Positions 15,847 through 24,432 of a stretch of 32,637 nt of DNA are shown in pieces. The notes below the pieces were generated by a model that saw nothing but the letters and a program-made list of their open reading frames with translations, searched no databases and was not told the origin of the DNA. Numbering within the stretch: the first letter of the stretch is position 1; every line of letters begins with the position of its first letter. The DNA is taken from assembly GCA_018240785.1 (NCBI GenBank), contig JAFEFC010000050.1, positions 1 to 32,637 on the forward strand, given 5' to 3'. The DNA comes from Pseudomonadota bacterium (GTDB lineage Bacteria; Pseudomonadota; Gammaproteobacteria; Burkholderiales; Rhodocyclaceae). Both the position numbers and the translations under genes were made by a program.

Positions 15847-16224
15847 CTAGGCCTCCCAGATGGCCCGTACCTGGCTGGCCAGGGTCATGGGGTCGAAGGG
15901 CTTCGGAATCACGTCACGCGCACCCAGGGTCTTGTAATGCGCGACTTCTGCCGGCTGCACCTTGGCGGTCATGAATGCGACCGGCACCGTGGCCAGCGAG
16001 GGCAGGCCACGCAGCGCCTGCAGGGTGGTCGGCCCGTCCATGCCCGGCATCATGACGTCGAGCAGGATCAGCTCGGGCGCGAAGGCTTCCGCTTCGCGCA
16101 GCGCCTCCTCGCCGGAGGAGTAGACCTTCACCGTGAAGCCGCCGACCAATTCAAGGGCGAGCTTGGCCACCGCCTGGATGTCGGGCTCGTCTTCCACATA
16201 CATGACGCGTTGCAGGGTGCTCAT
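15847..16224 (-). CDS. Single-domain response regulator (CheY-like)
   Basis: The 125-aa protein is a lone REC domain without an output module. It has the acidic pocket MYVEDEPD (E and D at about 10-12), phospho-acceptor Asp in LILLDVMMPGMDG (about 56), the switch Thr in AFMTAKVQ, and the conserved Lys in PKPFDP. Proteins of this type either shuttle phosphate or act by binding a partner. Its ATG overlaps the kinase stop as ATGA, and the cyclase gene starts 4 bp later, so it is likely a relay link between the hybrid kinase and the Hpt/GGDEF protein. Confidence 0.93.
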   Translation of the reverse strand: MSTLQRVMYVEDEPDIQAVAKLALELVGGFTVKVYSSGEEALREAEAFAPELILLDVMMPGMDGPTTLQALRGLPSLATVPVAFMTAKVQPAEVAHYKTLGARDVIPKPFDPMTLASQVRAIWEA

Positions 16225-19200
16225 GCCTGGCTCCTTCGGGATCTGAATGATCGAATGCGGCTGTCGAGGGCGTCAATCAGCTGCTGCGGCGAGACCTGCG
16301 ACTTGAGCAGCACCGCCTCGACCCGCCGTGCCTCCTCCGCCGTGGTATCGGCGCCCGACAGGATGACGATGCGCGTATCCGGCTGGCGCGCGCGGATGTC
16401 CGGCAGCAGATCCCAGCCGGAGCCGTCGGGCAGGCCAATGTCCAGGATCACCACGTCGAAGCGCTCCCGCGAGACGCGGTCGAGCGCTTCGCGCAGCGTC
16501 GTCGCGCGCTCGAACTGGAAGCGCTCGCCCACCATGGAACGGACCACCTGATGAAGGTCATCGTCATCCTCCACATGCAGCACGCGCGGATTCGACGCGC
16601 CAGCCTGGGCAAGCAGCCCCTGCACCACCGCCAGCAGCCGGTTTTCGTCGAACGGCTTGGCGAGCCAGTCGATGGCGGAAAAATCACCGTTGATCGCGAG
16701 CCTCCCCTCTTCCATCTTGGCCGACACCACCATGATGGGCAGGTCCGCGGTGTCCGGACGCTGGCGCACCTGGCGGATGATCTCCAGGCCGCCGACGTCC
16801 GGCAGCATCAGATCCAGGCTCAGCGCGGCGTAGGCAGTCTCCTGCAGCGCCGCCAGCGCCTCCCGCCCGGTGAGGGCGATATCGACCCGGTAGCCGGCGC
16901 GCGTGAGCATCAGGCTCAGCAGCCGGGCGATGTCCGGGTCGTCTTCCACCACCAGGATGCGCGGCGCATCCGGCGCGGTGGCGACGATCGGGCTGTCCGG
17001 CGCGGCCGGCTCGCCCGCCACCTTCGCGGGAAACTCGATCCAGAAGGTGGCGCCCTCGCCCTCGATCGAGTCGAAGCCGATCGTCCCGCCCATGCGCTGC
17101 ACCAGCTCGCGGGTGATCGCCAGGCCGAGGCCGGTGCCGCCCTTCTGGCGCGTATCGGATGCATCGGCCTGGGAGAACTTCTCGAAGATGCGGCCGCGGA
17201 AGGATGCGGGAATGCCGGGGCCGTGATCGACCACCGCCACCCGGACCTTGCCGGCAAGCGGGCGCACGACGACCTCCACCGTGCCGCCCTCGGGCGAGAA
17301 CTTGATCGCATTCGACAGCAGGTTGGCCAGCACCTGCATCAGGCGCTGGCTGTCCACCCGCAGCTCGGCATCGGTCGCCTCGCCCTTCAACGCCAGCGCC
17401 ACCCGGCGCTCGGTGCCGTAGGTGCGATGGCTGTCCACCGCCTGCTGGACGATGGGCATCAGCGGCTGCACCTGCATGTCGAAGTGCAGCTTGCCGGCGG
17501 CGATCTTCTCCATGTCGAGCAGGTCGTTGATGAGGTGGGTGAGGCGCTGGCTGTTCTTGTGCGCGATGCCGACCATCTGCCGCGCCTGCTCCGGCAGTTG
17601 GCCGAGCGCGCCGCCGGCGACCAGGCCGAGCGCGCCGGAGATCGAGGTCAGCGGCGTGCGCAGCTCGTGGCTGACGGTGGATACGAACTCGCTCTTCATC
17701 CGCTCCATGCGCTTGCGCTCGCTGATGTCGCGCACCATGCCGACGTACAGGGGCTGCCCGTGCTGGGTGATCTCGGACACCGCCAGCTCCATCGGGAACA
17801 GGCTGCCGTCGCGGCGCTGGCCCTCGACCTCGCGACCGATGCCGATGATGCGTGCCACGCCGGTGGTCTGGTAGTTGCGCAGGTAGCCGTCGTGCGCCTC
17901 ACGGTGCGGGTTGGGCATCAGCATCTTCACGTTGCGGCCGATCACCTCATCGGCGACATAGCCGAAGATGCGCTCGGCAGCGGGGTTGAAGGAGTGCACG
18001 ATCCCCTTTGCGTTGATGGTGATGAGGCCGTCGACCATGTTGTCGAGGATCGTCTGCGTGTGCTGCGCCTGTTCCGCGAGGGTGGCTTCGGCCCGCATGC
18101 GATCGCTGATGTCGTAGAACCAGCCCAGCACCGCCGCCGCGCCCTCGTACTGGATCGGCGAATAGGAGGCGAGCGCCCACTTGGTCCCGGCCCCGGGGAT
18201 GGCCAGTTCGATCAGCTTGTCGTAGATCTGCTCGCCGCCGCCCAGCCGCAGCAGGATGGCTTCGTAGTCCTCCCTGCGCGCGTAGTAGGCGGAAGGATCC
18301 ACGCCGCCGACTTCGTCCGCGGTGGCATTGATCAGCTCGGCATAGCGGCGGTTGGAGAAGATGACCTCGTGCCCGCCGGCGCGCGCGATGCGCGCCGCGA
18401 TCGGGCTGGTCTCCAGCATGCTGCGGAAGCGCTGCGCGCTCTCGCGCAGTTCGCGTTCGGCGGCCTTGCGCGCGGTGATGTCCTCGGCGATGCCGACATA
18501 GCCCGTCAGCCGCCCGTCGGCATCGCGCATCGCGCTCACCACCAGCGACACCGGGATGGGGCGGCCGCTGCGATGGACATAGGTCCATTCGTGCGTCTCC
18601 GAGCCATCGCGCTCGGCGAGCTCGACGAACACCCGGAAACCTTCGACCGGACGGCCGAAGGCCGCGCTCAGCTCGGCCGAGCGCGCCGCCACCTCATCCG
18701 CGCGGTGAAACGGCGCCGGCGTCTGCTTGTCGACCACGTCCTCCGCCGCGTGGCCGAGCAGCTTCTCGGCCCCCTTGTTGAAGACCTTGATCACGCCCTT
18801 GGTGTCGGTCGCGATGATCGAGAAGGTCGACGCCGCGAGCACGTTCTCGAGCAGCTCGGTGGCGCGATGCAGCGCCGCGGTGCGTTCGCCGATACGCGCC
18901 TCGAGCCCCGCCTGCGTCTCGCGCAATTCACGGAAGCTGCTGGCCAGCATCTCCGCCATGTCGCGCAGGCTGCCGCCCAGGTTGCCGTATTCGCGCACCG
19001 GGCTGGCCGGCAGAAGCGGCTGCGTCCCGCTCGCGATCTGCGAAGTCAGCAGGCGGCTGGCCGCCTCGAGCGCGGCGATCGGCCGGGTGAGCCACTGGCT
19101 GAGCACGCGCGCCAGCACGATGCCCAGCAGCAGCAGCCCCACCAGATAGGCAAAGAGCTTCAGCCCGGTACGCTCGAGCGCTCGCACCAGCGGCGCCGCC

Positions 19201-20171
19201 GACTGCTCGATCACCAGCCGGGCCACCTCGCCGCCCTCGGTGACCGGCAGGCCGATGTGGTAGCGCCCCTGCTTCCAGCGCGCCATCGCAGGCATGTCAC
19301 CGCTCGGCAGCCAGATGACCAGACCGGCTGCCAGCGGCTGCAGCTGTCCGGCACTGCCCGACAGACTCGCCACCTCGCCGTGGCGCGCCAGTACCCTGCC
19401 GTCCGCAGCCAGCAATGCCAGTCCCATGCCGGGGTTGTCCTGCTCACCCGCCAGCAGCGCCGCCCGGCGCGCCGTGCCGGAGGCCTGCTCGGCGGCGAGC
19501 CGCGTGCCCAGATGCCGTGCGCGTTCGGCGAGCCGTTCCGCCATGAAGGCTTCCTGCTGCACGCGCTCGCCGTAGCCTCCCAGGATGACGGGTACGGCGC
19601 CGGCGAGCAGGATGGTCGTCAGCAGCACGTGAAACAACAGGCCGGACAAGCGCGCCGCACCCAGCCCGAGGCGCTCCGCGCCGCGCCACCACAGTTGCAG
19701 GCCGAGTACGATCAGCCCGGCAAGCAAGGCATTGAACAGGCCATTGAGCGCCTGCTTGAGGGCGATCATCGTCGCCGCCTCCCAGCCCACGCCCATTCTG
19801 CCGTGGTAGGACAGCAGCACCAGCGGCACGCCCAGCACCAGCCAGTACGCGAGGTCCGCGAGCACCAGCGTGCGCAGGCCGCGCCGGTACAATAGGCCGA
19901 CGACCAGCGCCTCGACGGTGAACACGATCAGCGCGTAGGGATGGCCCCACAGGACCAGCGTGTAGAGCCCGCCGGCGGCCGCCACCAGCACCGCAGGCAG
20001 TGTGCCGAGCAGCGCCACCGCCAGCATCGCCGCCACCGAGCCGAAGATGAACACCACGCTGAAGAACAGCGGCACGCTGAGGACACTCCCCGCCACCGCG
20101 AGCAGGGCGAGGGCGAGCGTGGCCACGGCCTTCTGGCGTACGCTCAGCGCCATGCCGGATGTAGAACTCAT
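16221..20171 (-). CDS. Membrane hybrid histidine kinase with three PAS and two REC domains
   Basis: The 1316-aa kinase has an N-terminal membrane part with about seven helices (residues 10-200), an extracytoplasmic-type segment (about 205-335), another helix (338-356), and a HAMP-like linker to about 415. Three PAS domains follow: PAS1 (about 438-568), PAS2 (580-695) and PAS3 (703-820). Then come HisKA with phospho-His H835 in VSHELRTP, HATPase (N954 in NLLSNAIKFSP, DHGPGIP, GTGLGLAI), REC1 (1070-1187, D1120) and REC2 (1196-1308, D1244). PAS3 resembles the haem PAS of FixL: it has H760 in REAHDGYL and R780 in IIGIGREVEG, aligned with FixL proximal His200 and distal Arg220. The signal may be oxygen or redox state. 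The start follows GGGGAG by 9 nt. It is first in the operon with the response regulator and the diguanylate cyclase. Confidence 0.94.
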   Translation of the reverse strand: MSSTSGMALSVRQKAVATLALALLAVAGSVLSVPLFFSVVFIFGSVAAMLAVALLGTLPAVLVAAAGGLYTLVLWGHPYALIVFTVEALVVGLLYRRGLRTLVLADLAYWLVLGVPLVLLSYHGRMGVGWEAATMIALKQALNGLFNALLAGLIVLGLQLWWRGAERLGLGAARLSGLLFHVLLTTILLAGAVPVILGGYGERVQQEAFMAERLAERARHLGTRLAAEQASGTARRAALLAGEQDNPGMGLALLAADGRVLARHGEVASLSGSAGQLQPLAAGLVIWLPSGDMPAMARWKQGRYHIGLPVTEGGEVARLVIEQSAAPLVRALERTGLKLFAYLVGLLLLGIVLARVLSQWLTRPIAALEAASRLLTSQIASGTQPLLPASPVREYGNLGGSLRDMAEMLASSFRELRETQAGLEARIGERTAALHRATELLENVLAASTFSIIATDTKGVIKVFNKGAEKLLGHAAEDVVDKQTPAPFHRADEVAARSAELSAAFGRPVEGFRVFVELAERDGSETHEWTYVHRSGRPIPVSLVVSAMRDADGRLTGYVGIAEDITARKAAERELRESAQRFRSMLETSPIAARIARAGGHEVIFSNRRYAELINATADEVGGVDPSAYYARREDYEAILLRLGGGEQIYDKLIELAIPGAGTKWALASYSPIQYEGAAAVLGWFYDISDRMRAEATLAEQAQHTQTILDNMVDGLITINAKGIVHSFNPAAERIFGYVADEVIGRNVKMLMPNPHREAHDGYLRNYQTTGVARIIGIGREVEGQRRDGSLFPMELAVSEITQHGQPLYVGMVRDISERKRMERMKSEFVSTVSHELRTPLTSISGALGLVAGGALGQLPEQARQMVGIAHKNSQRLTHLINDLLDMEKIAAGKLHFDMQVQPLMPIVQQAVDSHRTYGTERRVALALKGEATDAELRVDSQRLMQVLANLLSNAIKFSPEGGTVEVVVRPLAGKVRVAVVDHGPGIPASFRGRIFEKFSQADASDTRQKGGTGLGLAITRELVQRMGGTIGFDSIEGEGATFWIEFPAKVAGEPAAPDSPIVATAPDAPRILVVEDDPDIARLLSLMLTRAGYRVDIALTGREALAALQETAYAALSLDLMLPDVGGLEIIRQVRQRPDTADLPIMVVSAKMEEGRLAINGDFSAIDWLAKPFDENRLLAVVQGLLAQAGASNPRVLHVEDDDDLHQVVRSMVGERFQFERATTLREALDRVSRERFDVVILDIGLPDGSGWDLLPDIRARQPDTRIVILSGADTTAEEARRVEAVLLKSQVSPQQLIDALDSRIRSFRSRRSQA

Positions 20172-20300
20172 GATGGTGCGCTCCCCACCGCCACAGGCAG
20201 TTCAAACCGAGAAAGTGGGTATTCGCCGGGCGCACGAGGACTAGGACCGCCCGCCACGAACCCCTTGGTGAGGTCCGTTTACGGCGCAGCGGGCGAATTC

Positions 20301-22292
20301 TCAAGCCTTGTCGCGGTTCTCGAACATCGCCATCAGGTTGGCGATGCGGGCCTTGCCTTCTTCCTTCGACACCGGCGCGGCGGTGCGGCGGTCGTTCATC
20401 TTCACGTCCTCGCCCATCTCGGCGATGAAGCGGCTCGGTTCGCAGGGACGGAACTCGCGGCCCGACTTGCGCCGCTCGCACCAGGTGATGTTCAGGCTGC
20501 GCTGGGCGCGGGTGATGCCGACGTACATCAGCCGGCGCTCTTCCTCGATCTTGTCCTCGTCGATGCTGCTCTGGTGCGGCAGCAGGCCCTCCTCCACGCC
20601 GATCAGGAACACATGCGGAAACTCCAGGCCCTTGGAGGCATGCAGCGTGGCGAGCTGCACGCCGTCGAAATCCGGATCTTCCTTGTCGAGCATGGACATC
20701 AGCGCAATGGTCTGCGTCAGCTCGACGAGGTTCTTGCCGTCTTCCTCGCCCTTGCGGCCGAGCCAGCCGACGAAGTCGCGCACGTTGTTCCACTTCGACT
20801 CGGCTTCGCGCGTGTCGCAGTGCTCGAACAGCCAGGCCTCGTAGCCAATGGCGGCGAGCAGGTCTTCCAGCACTTGCGCGGCGGGTTCGCGCGGCGCACG
20901 GTACTGCAGCCGGTTGATGAAACCGGCGAACTCCTGCACGCCATGCAATTGCTTCGCGTTGAGGTGCTGCGTCAGGCCTTCCTCGAACACCGCGGCGAAC
21001 AGGCTGATGTGGCGGCGGCCGGCGTAGGCGCCGAGCGCCTCCAGCGTGGTGGGCCCGATGCCGCGGCGCGGCGTGGTGATGGCGCGGATGAAGGCGAGGT
21101 CGTCGTCCTCGTTCACCAGCAGGCGCAGCCAGGCGATGAGGTCGCGGATCTCGGCCTTGTCGAAGAAGCTCTGCCCGCCCGACATCACGTAGGGAATGCG
21201 GTTGTTGCGCAACTGCTGCTCGATGATGCGGGCCTGGTGGTTGCCGCGGTACAGCACGGCGTAGTCCTTGAAGCGGGTGCGGTGCTCGAACTTGTGCGCC
21301 GAGATCTTCGTCGCCACCCACTCGGCCTCGTGGTCGGCGTCGCGGCAGTTGGTGACCACGATCTGATCGCCCGTGCCGTGCTCGGACCACAGGCGCTTGT
21401 CGAACAGCTTCTCGTTGTTGGCGATGACGGTGTTGGCCGCCTCCAGGATGCGGCGCGACGAGCGGTAGTTCTGCTCGAGCTTGATCACCTTCAGCTTCGG
21501 GTAGTCCTGCTGCAGCAGCTTCAGGTTTTCCACATCGGCGCCGCGCCAGGCGTAGATCGCCTGGTCGTCGTCGCCCACCGCCGTGAAGCCGCCGCGCACC
21601 CCGGACAACTGGCGCAGCAGCCGGTACTGGGCGCGGTTGGTGTCCTGGTATTCGTCGACGAGCAGGTAGCGCAGCCTGTTCTGCCAGCGCTCGCGCACCT
21701 CGGGGTGCTCCTCGAACAGGCGCACCGGCAGCGCGATCAGGTCGTCGAAATCCACCGCCTGGTAGGCGCGCAGCGTGCGTTCGTATTCCTTGTAGAGCCT
21801 GGCGGCGACCGAGGCGATCTCGTTGTCGGCGAGCTGGGCGGCCTCCTCCGGCGTGATCATCGCGTTCTTCCACGACGAGATCTGCCACTGCATCTGCTTG
21901 GCGATGCCCTTGTCGCTGTCGCCGGCCACATCCGAGACGATCTGCACCGTGTCGGAGGCATCGAGGATGGAGAACTGCGGCTTCAGCCCGCAATGCAACG
22001 CCTCCTGGCGGATGATGCGCACCCCCAGCGCGTGGAAGGTGCACACGGTGAGCCCGCCCGGCGCGCGGCCGCCCATGATGTGGGCGACGCGCTCCTGCAT
22101 CTCCTTCGCCGCCTTGTTGGTGAAGGTGATCGCAGCGATGTTGTTGGGGCTGATGCCGCACTCGTTGATCAGGTGCGCAATCTTGTGCGTGATGACCCGC
22201 GTCTTGCCGCTGCCGGCGCCGGCCAGCACCAGGCAGGGGCCGTCGAGATAGCGGATGGCTTCGCGCTGGGGCGCGTTGAGGAGGGCGGACAT
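20301..22292 (-). CDS. rep: ATP-dependent DNA helicase Rep
   Basis: This is a superfamily 1A 3'-5' helicase of the Rep/UvrD group, which helps replication forks through obstacles. The 663-aa length and N-terminus (LNAPQREAIRYLDGPCLVLAGAGSGKT) fit Rep better than UvrD or PcrA. Motifs in order: Q-motif near 9, Walker A AGAGSGKT (K30), ITFTNKAAKEM (Ia), VDEYQDTN (II), GDDDQAIYAWRGA (III), LEQNYRS (IV), LATLHASKGLEF (V) and EERRLMYVGITRA (VI). ATG at 22292 gives the family N-terminus; the reading frame continues upstream to 22388 but with unlikely sequence. No strong ribosome site is seen. Confidence 0.95.
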   Translation of the reverse strand: MSALLNAPQREAIRYLDGPCLVLAGAGSGKTRVITHKIAHLINECGISPNNIAAITFTNKAAKEMQERVAHIMGGRAPGGLTVCTFHALGVRIIRQEALHCGLKPQFSILDASDTVQIVSDVAGDSDKGIAKQMQWQISSWKNAMITPEEAAQLADNEIASVAARLYKEYERTLRAYQAVDFDDLIALPVRLFEEHPEVRERWQNRLRYLLVDEYQDTNRAQYRLLRQLSGVRGGFTAVGDDDQAIYAWRGADVENLKLLQQDYPKLKVIKLEQNYRSSRRILEAANTVIANNEKLFDKRLWSEHGTGDQIVVTNCRDADHEAEWVATKISAHKFEHRTRFKDYAVLYRGNHQARIIEQQLRNNRIPYVMSGGQSFFDKAEIRDLIAWLRLLVNEDDDLAFIRAITTPRRGIGPTTLEALGAYAGRRHISLFAAVFEEGLTQHLNAKQLHGVQEFAGFINRLQYRAPREPAAQVLEDLLAAIGYEAWLFEHCDTREAESKWNNVRDFVGWLGRKGEEDGKNLVELTQTIALMSMLDKEDPDFDGVQLATLHASKGLEFPHVFLIGVEEGLLPHQSSIDEDKIEEERRLMYVGITRAQRSLNITWCERRKSGREFRPCEPSRFIAEMGEDVKMNDRRTAAPVSKEEGKARIANLMAMFENRDKA

Positions 22293-22406
22293 CGTTTCGG
22301 ACACAGGCTGCAGCCTTCCGGGGAAGGCGGGGAGCAAGTGTACCTGAGCCAGAATGCGCCGCGTGCTTTCCGGGAACGATCGGGCCACTCACAGGGCTGC
22401 CGTGCC

Positions 22407-22493
22407 GTGCAGGAGCGGGCTTGACCGCGACCAGACCTCCCCGAGACCGCGCCTCGGTGCCGGTTCCCGGTCGCGCTCAAGCGCGCTCCTACA
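22407..22493. repeat. REP-like doublet (BIME-type) overlapping the DUF4197 stop
   Basis: Arm GCAGGAGCGGGCTTGACCGC (from 22409) and the inverted arm GGTCGCGCTCAAGCGCGCTC (to 22488) followed by CTACA flank a spacer of about 40 nt that holds its own small hairpin (CCGAG/CTCGG). These are the same arms as at 8-62, in opposite orientation. The last bases run through the stop codon (22489-22491) of the DUF4197 gene, so the element forms its 3' end. It sits between that gene and rep, both on the minus strand, with its far end 115 bp upstream of the rep start. Confidence 0.75.
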
Positions 22494-23166
22494 GCGCGCC
22501 GAACACCTTCTTCGCCAGGCTGCCGGCGGCTTCCAGCGGGTTGCGGCGGATTGACTTCTCCTCCTCGGCGATCATCAGGTACAGGCCGTCGAGCGCCTTG
22601 CGCGTCACATAGCCCTCGATCTGCGCATCCTCGCCTTTCACCAGGCCGACGCCCGCCGCCTTGCTGGCCAGCGCGTTGTATTGCGAGGACACCGAGAGGC
22701 GATCGGTCTGCTGCTTCACGATCGGCAGGAAGCGCTGGGTGAGCTGCGACTGCGTCTTGCTGCGGAAGTACTGGGTCACCGAGTCGTCGCCGCCGGTGAG
22801 GATGTCCTTGGCGTCCTTCACCGACATGTCCCGCACCGCCGCCATCAGCAGCGTCTTCGCCTCCGGCACCGCAGCCTCGGCAGCGCGGTTCATCGTCGTC
22901 ACCAGTTGGTCCAGATCCTTGCCGCGGCCGGCCATGCGCAGCAGCGGCGCGGCCTGCTCGAGCACGCCGGGCAGCGGAATCCTGACCTTGGCGTTGTTCA
23001 GGAAGCCGCCATCGTGGCCCAGCAGTTCGACCGCCCGGCCAGCGCCCTGCGTGAGCGCCTCCTTCAGGCCGCCCGCCGCGTCGGCATTGCTCAGGCTGGA
23101 AAGGTCCGCGGCCCATGCAGGAACACAGATGACAAGGATGGCGAAAGCTCGCAGAATCGAACGCAT
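22489..23166 (-). CDS. DUF4197 exported protein
   Basis: The 225-aa product fits the DUF4197 family, whose function is not known. A classic signal peptide (MRSILRAFAILVICVPAWA, cleavage before ADLSSLS) sends it to the periplasm. The mature part is helical, with family-like segments GLKEALTQGAGRAVELLG, FLNNAKVRIPLPG, RAAEAAVPEAKTLLMAAV, GGDDSVTQYFRSKT and a final KALDGLYLMIAEEEKSIRRNP. ATG at 23166 is chosen because it begins the signal peptide and has GGAG 6 nt upstream; longer in-frame starts lack both. It is divergent from the thioredoxin-like gene, 31 bp apart. Confidence 0.88.
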   Translation of the reverse strand: MRSILRAFAILVICVPAWAADLSSLSNADAAGGLKEALTQGAGRAVELLGHDGGFLNNAKVRIPLPGVLEQAAPLLRMAGRGKDLDQLVTTMNRAAEAAVPEAKTLLMAAVRDMSVKDAKDILTGGDDSVTQYFRSKTQSQLTQRFLPIVKQQTDRLSVSSQYNALASKAAGVGLVKGEDAQIEGYVTRKALDGLYLMIAEEEKSIRRNPLEAAGSLAKKVFGAL

Positions 23167-23197
23167 TGCAGTCTCCGGAAAGAGTGGAACACAGGGC

Positions 23198-23695
23198 ATG
23201 AAAGTGAAGATTTTTGCCGTCGTTGCAGCAGTCATGCTCGGCATCGCCGGCTTTTTTGTCTACTCGAAGAAGCCGGCCGCGCCGGACGTCGCGTTCGCCA
23301 CGCTGCAGGGCCAGAGTTTCCGCACCGCCGACCTGCGCGGCAAGGTGGTGCTGGTGAATTTCTGGGCCACCACCTGCACCACCTGCGTCAAGGAAATGCC
23401 CGGCCTGAAGGACACCCACGACCGCTTCCACGCGCGCGGTTTCGAGACCGTGGCGGTGGCGATGGATTACGACCCGCCCAGCCAGGTGCAGGCCTACGCC
23501 GAGCGCAGCGCCCTGCCCTTCACCATCGTGCTCGACCGCGACGGCAACATCGCGCGCAACTTCGAAGGCGTGCGCCTGACGCCGACCAGCTTCATCCTCA
23601 ACAAGCGCGGGGAGATCGTGCAGAAGATCCTCGGCGAACCGGATTTCGCCCGCCTGCACGCGCTGATCGAACACTTGCTGGCCGAAGCGGCCTGA
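23198..23695 (+). CDS. TlpA/ResA-like membrane-anchored thioredoxin
   Basis: The 165-aa protein has one N-terminal hydrophobic helix (residues 4-22), acting as anchor or signal, and a periplasmic thioredoxin fold. The redox motif is WATTCTTC (C60, C63), followed by a TlpA-style VAMDYDPP segment. The cis-proline loop is LTPTSFIL. Members reduce periplasmic disulphides, often for cytochrome c maturation, or act as peroxiredoxin-like reductants; which applies here is unclear. The next gene, for a pentapeptide-repeat protein, starts 2 nt after its stop, so the two are cotranscribed. Confidence 0.92.
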   Translation: MKVKIFAVVAAVMLGIAGFFVYSKKPAAPDVAFATLQGQSFRTADLRGKVVLVNFWATTCTTCVKEMPGLKDTHDRFHARGFETVAVAMDYDPPSQVQAYAERSALPFTIVLDRDGNIARNFEGVRLTPTSFILNKRGEIVQKILGEPDFARLHALIEHLLAEAA

Positions 23696-23697
23696 GC

Positions 23698-24390
23698 ATG
23701 CCCCGTCGCGACACTGGCGTGCCACCGCGCGCCGACTGTTCCGCGGGGCGCCCGCGGGCACGCCTTGCCGTGCTGGCCACCCTCGTCCTGGCGCTGAACC
23801 TGCCGGCCACGAGCGGCGCGCAGCGGGCGGGCATGATCGGCGGCTGCGACATCCGCCGCGGCACCTTGTGCACCAACCTCAACCTGAACGGCGCCCAGCT
23901 CGCCGGCGTCAATCTGGCCAACTCGCAGTTCACCCAGTCCGACCTGTCGGAAGCCAACCTGTCCGGCGCCACCCTGAACGAAGCGAACTTCGCCAGCACC
24001 GAACTGCGTGGCACCGATTTCAGCAAGGCCTCGATGGTGCGCATCAACCTGCGCGGCGCGCGGCTGAACGAAGCGAAGCTGGCCGGCGCCAACCTCACCA
24101 ACGCCACGCTGCAGAACGCCGACCTGAGCAAGGTCGACCTGTCCGGCGCCATCCTGGCCAACGCCGACTTCAGCAACGCCCGCCTCGAAGGCGCCAACCT
24201 GCAGGGCGCCGACCTGCAGCGCGCCAACCTGCGCGCCGCCAAGCTCAAGGGCGCGTCGCTCGCCGGCGCCAGACTGCACGGCGCCAACTTCACCCGCGCC
24301 TCGCTGATCGACGCCGACCTCACCGGCGCCGACATCGACCAGGCGATCTTCCTGAACGCGCAGACGCAGGGGTGCAAGGGCTGTCCGTGA
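23698..24390 (+). CDS. Exported pentapeptide-repeat protein
   Basis: The 230-aa product has a signal-like hydrophobic stretch (about 22-40) and then some 30 tandem pentapeptides of A(D/N)LXX type from about residue 56 to 222, such as ANLSG, ADLSK, ANLQG, ADLQR. These fold as a right-handed square beta-helix. Two cysteines occur just before the repeats (CDIRRGTLC) and a CKGC motif ends the protein, possibly disulphide-linked, which would fit its pairing with the thioredoxin-like gene just upstream (2-nt gap). Specific function is unknown; some family members protect DNA gyrase, but an exported one is unlikely to do that. Confidence 0.9.
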   Translation: MPRRDTGVPPRADCSAGRPRARLAVLATLVLALNLPATSGAQRAGMIGGCDIRRGTLCTNLNLNGAQLAGVNLANSQFTQSDLSEANLSGATLNEANFASTELRGTDFSKASMVRINLRGARLNEAKLAGANLTNATLQNADLSKVDLSGAILANADFSNARLEGANLQGADLQRANLRAAKLKGASLAGARLHGANFTRASLIDADLTGADIDQAIFLNAQTQGCKGCP

Positions 24391-24401
24391 CGACGCCGGA
24401 C

Positions 24402-24429
24402 CGCGCCCGGAACGCCAGAGCCGGGCGCG
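24402..24429. terminator. Hairpin between convergent pentapeptide and SIMPL genes
   Basis: CGCGCCCGG at 24402-24410 pairs perfectly with CCGGGCGCG at 24421-24429 around a 10-nt loop. It lies in the 42-bp gap between two genes that converge. No T-run follows on either strand, so classification as a bidirectional terminator rests on position only. Confidence 0.45.
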
Positions 24430-24432
24430 CGC

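Noticed and set aside
16551-19895. 1114-aa open frame on the plus strand opposite the hybrid kinase
   Set aside because: Antisense to PAS/kinase domains; its composition is His/Gln/Arg/Ala-rich with no domain pattern.
20172-20300. Regulatory site upstream of the hybrid kinase
   Set aside because: No clear -35/-10 pair or palindrome could be singled out in this 129-bp gap, apart from the ribosome site GGGGAG of the kinase.
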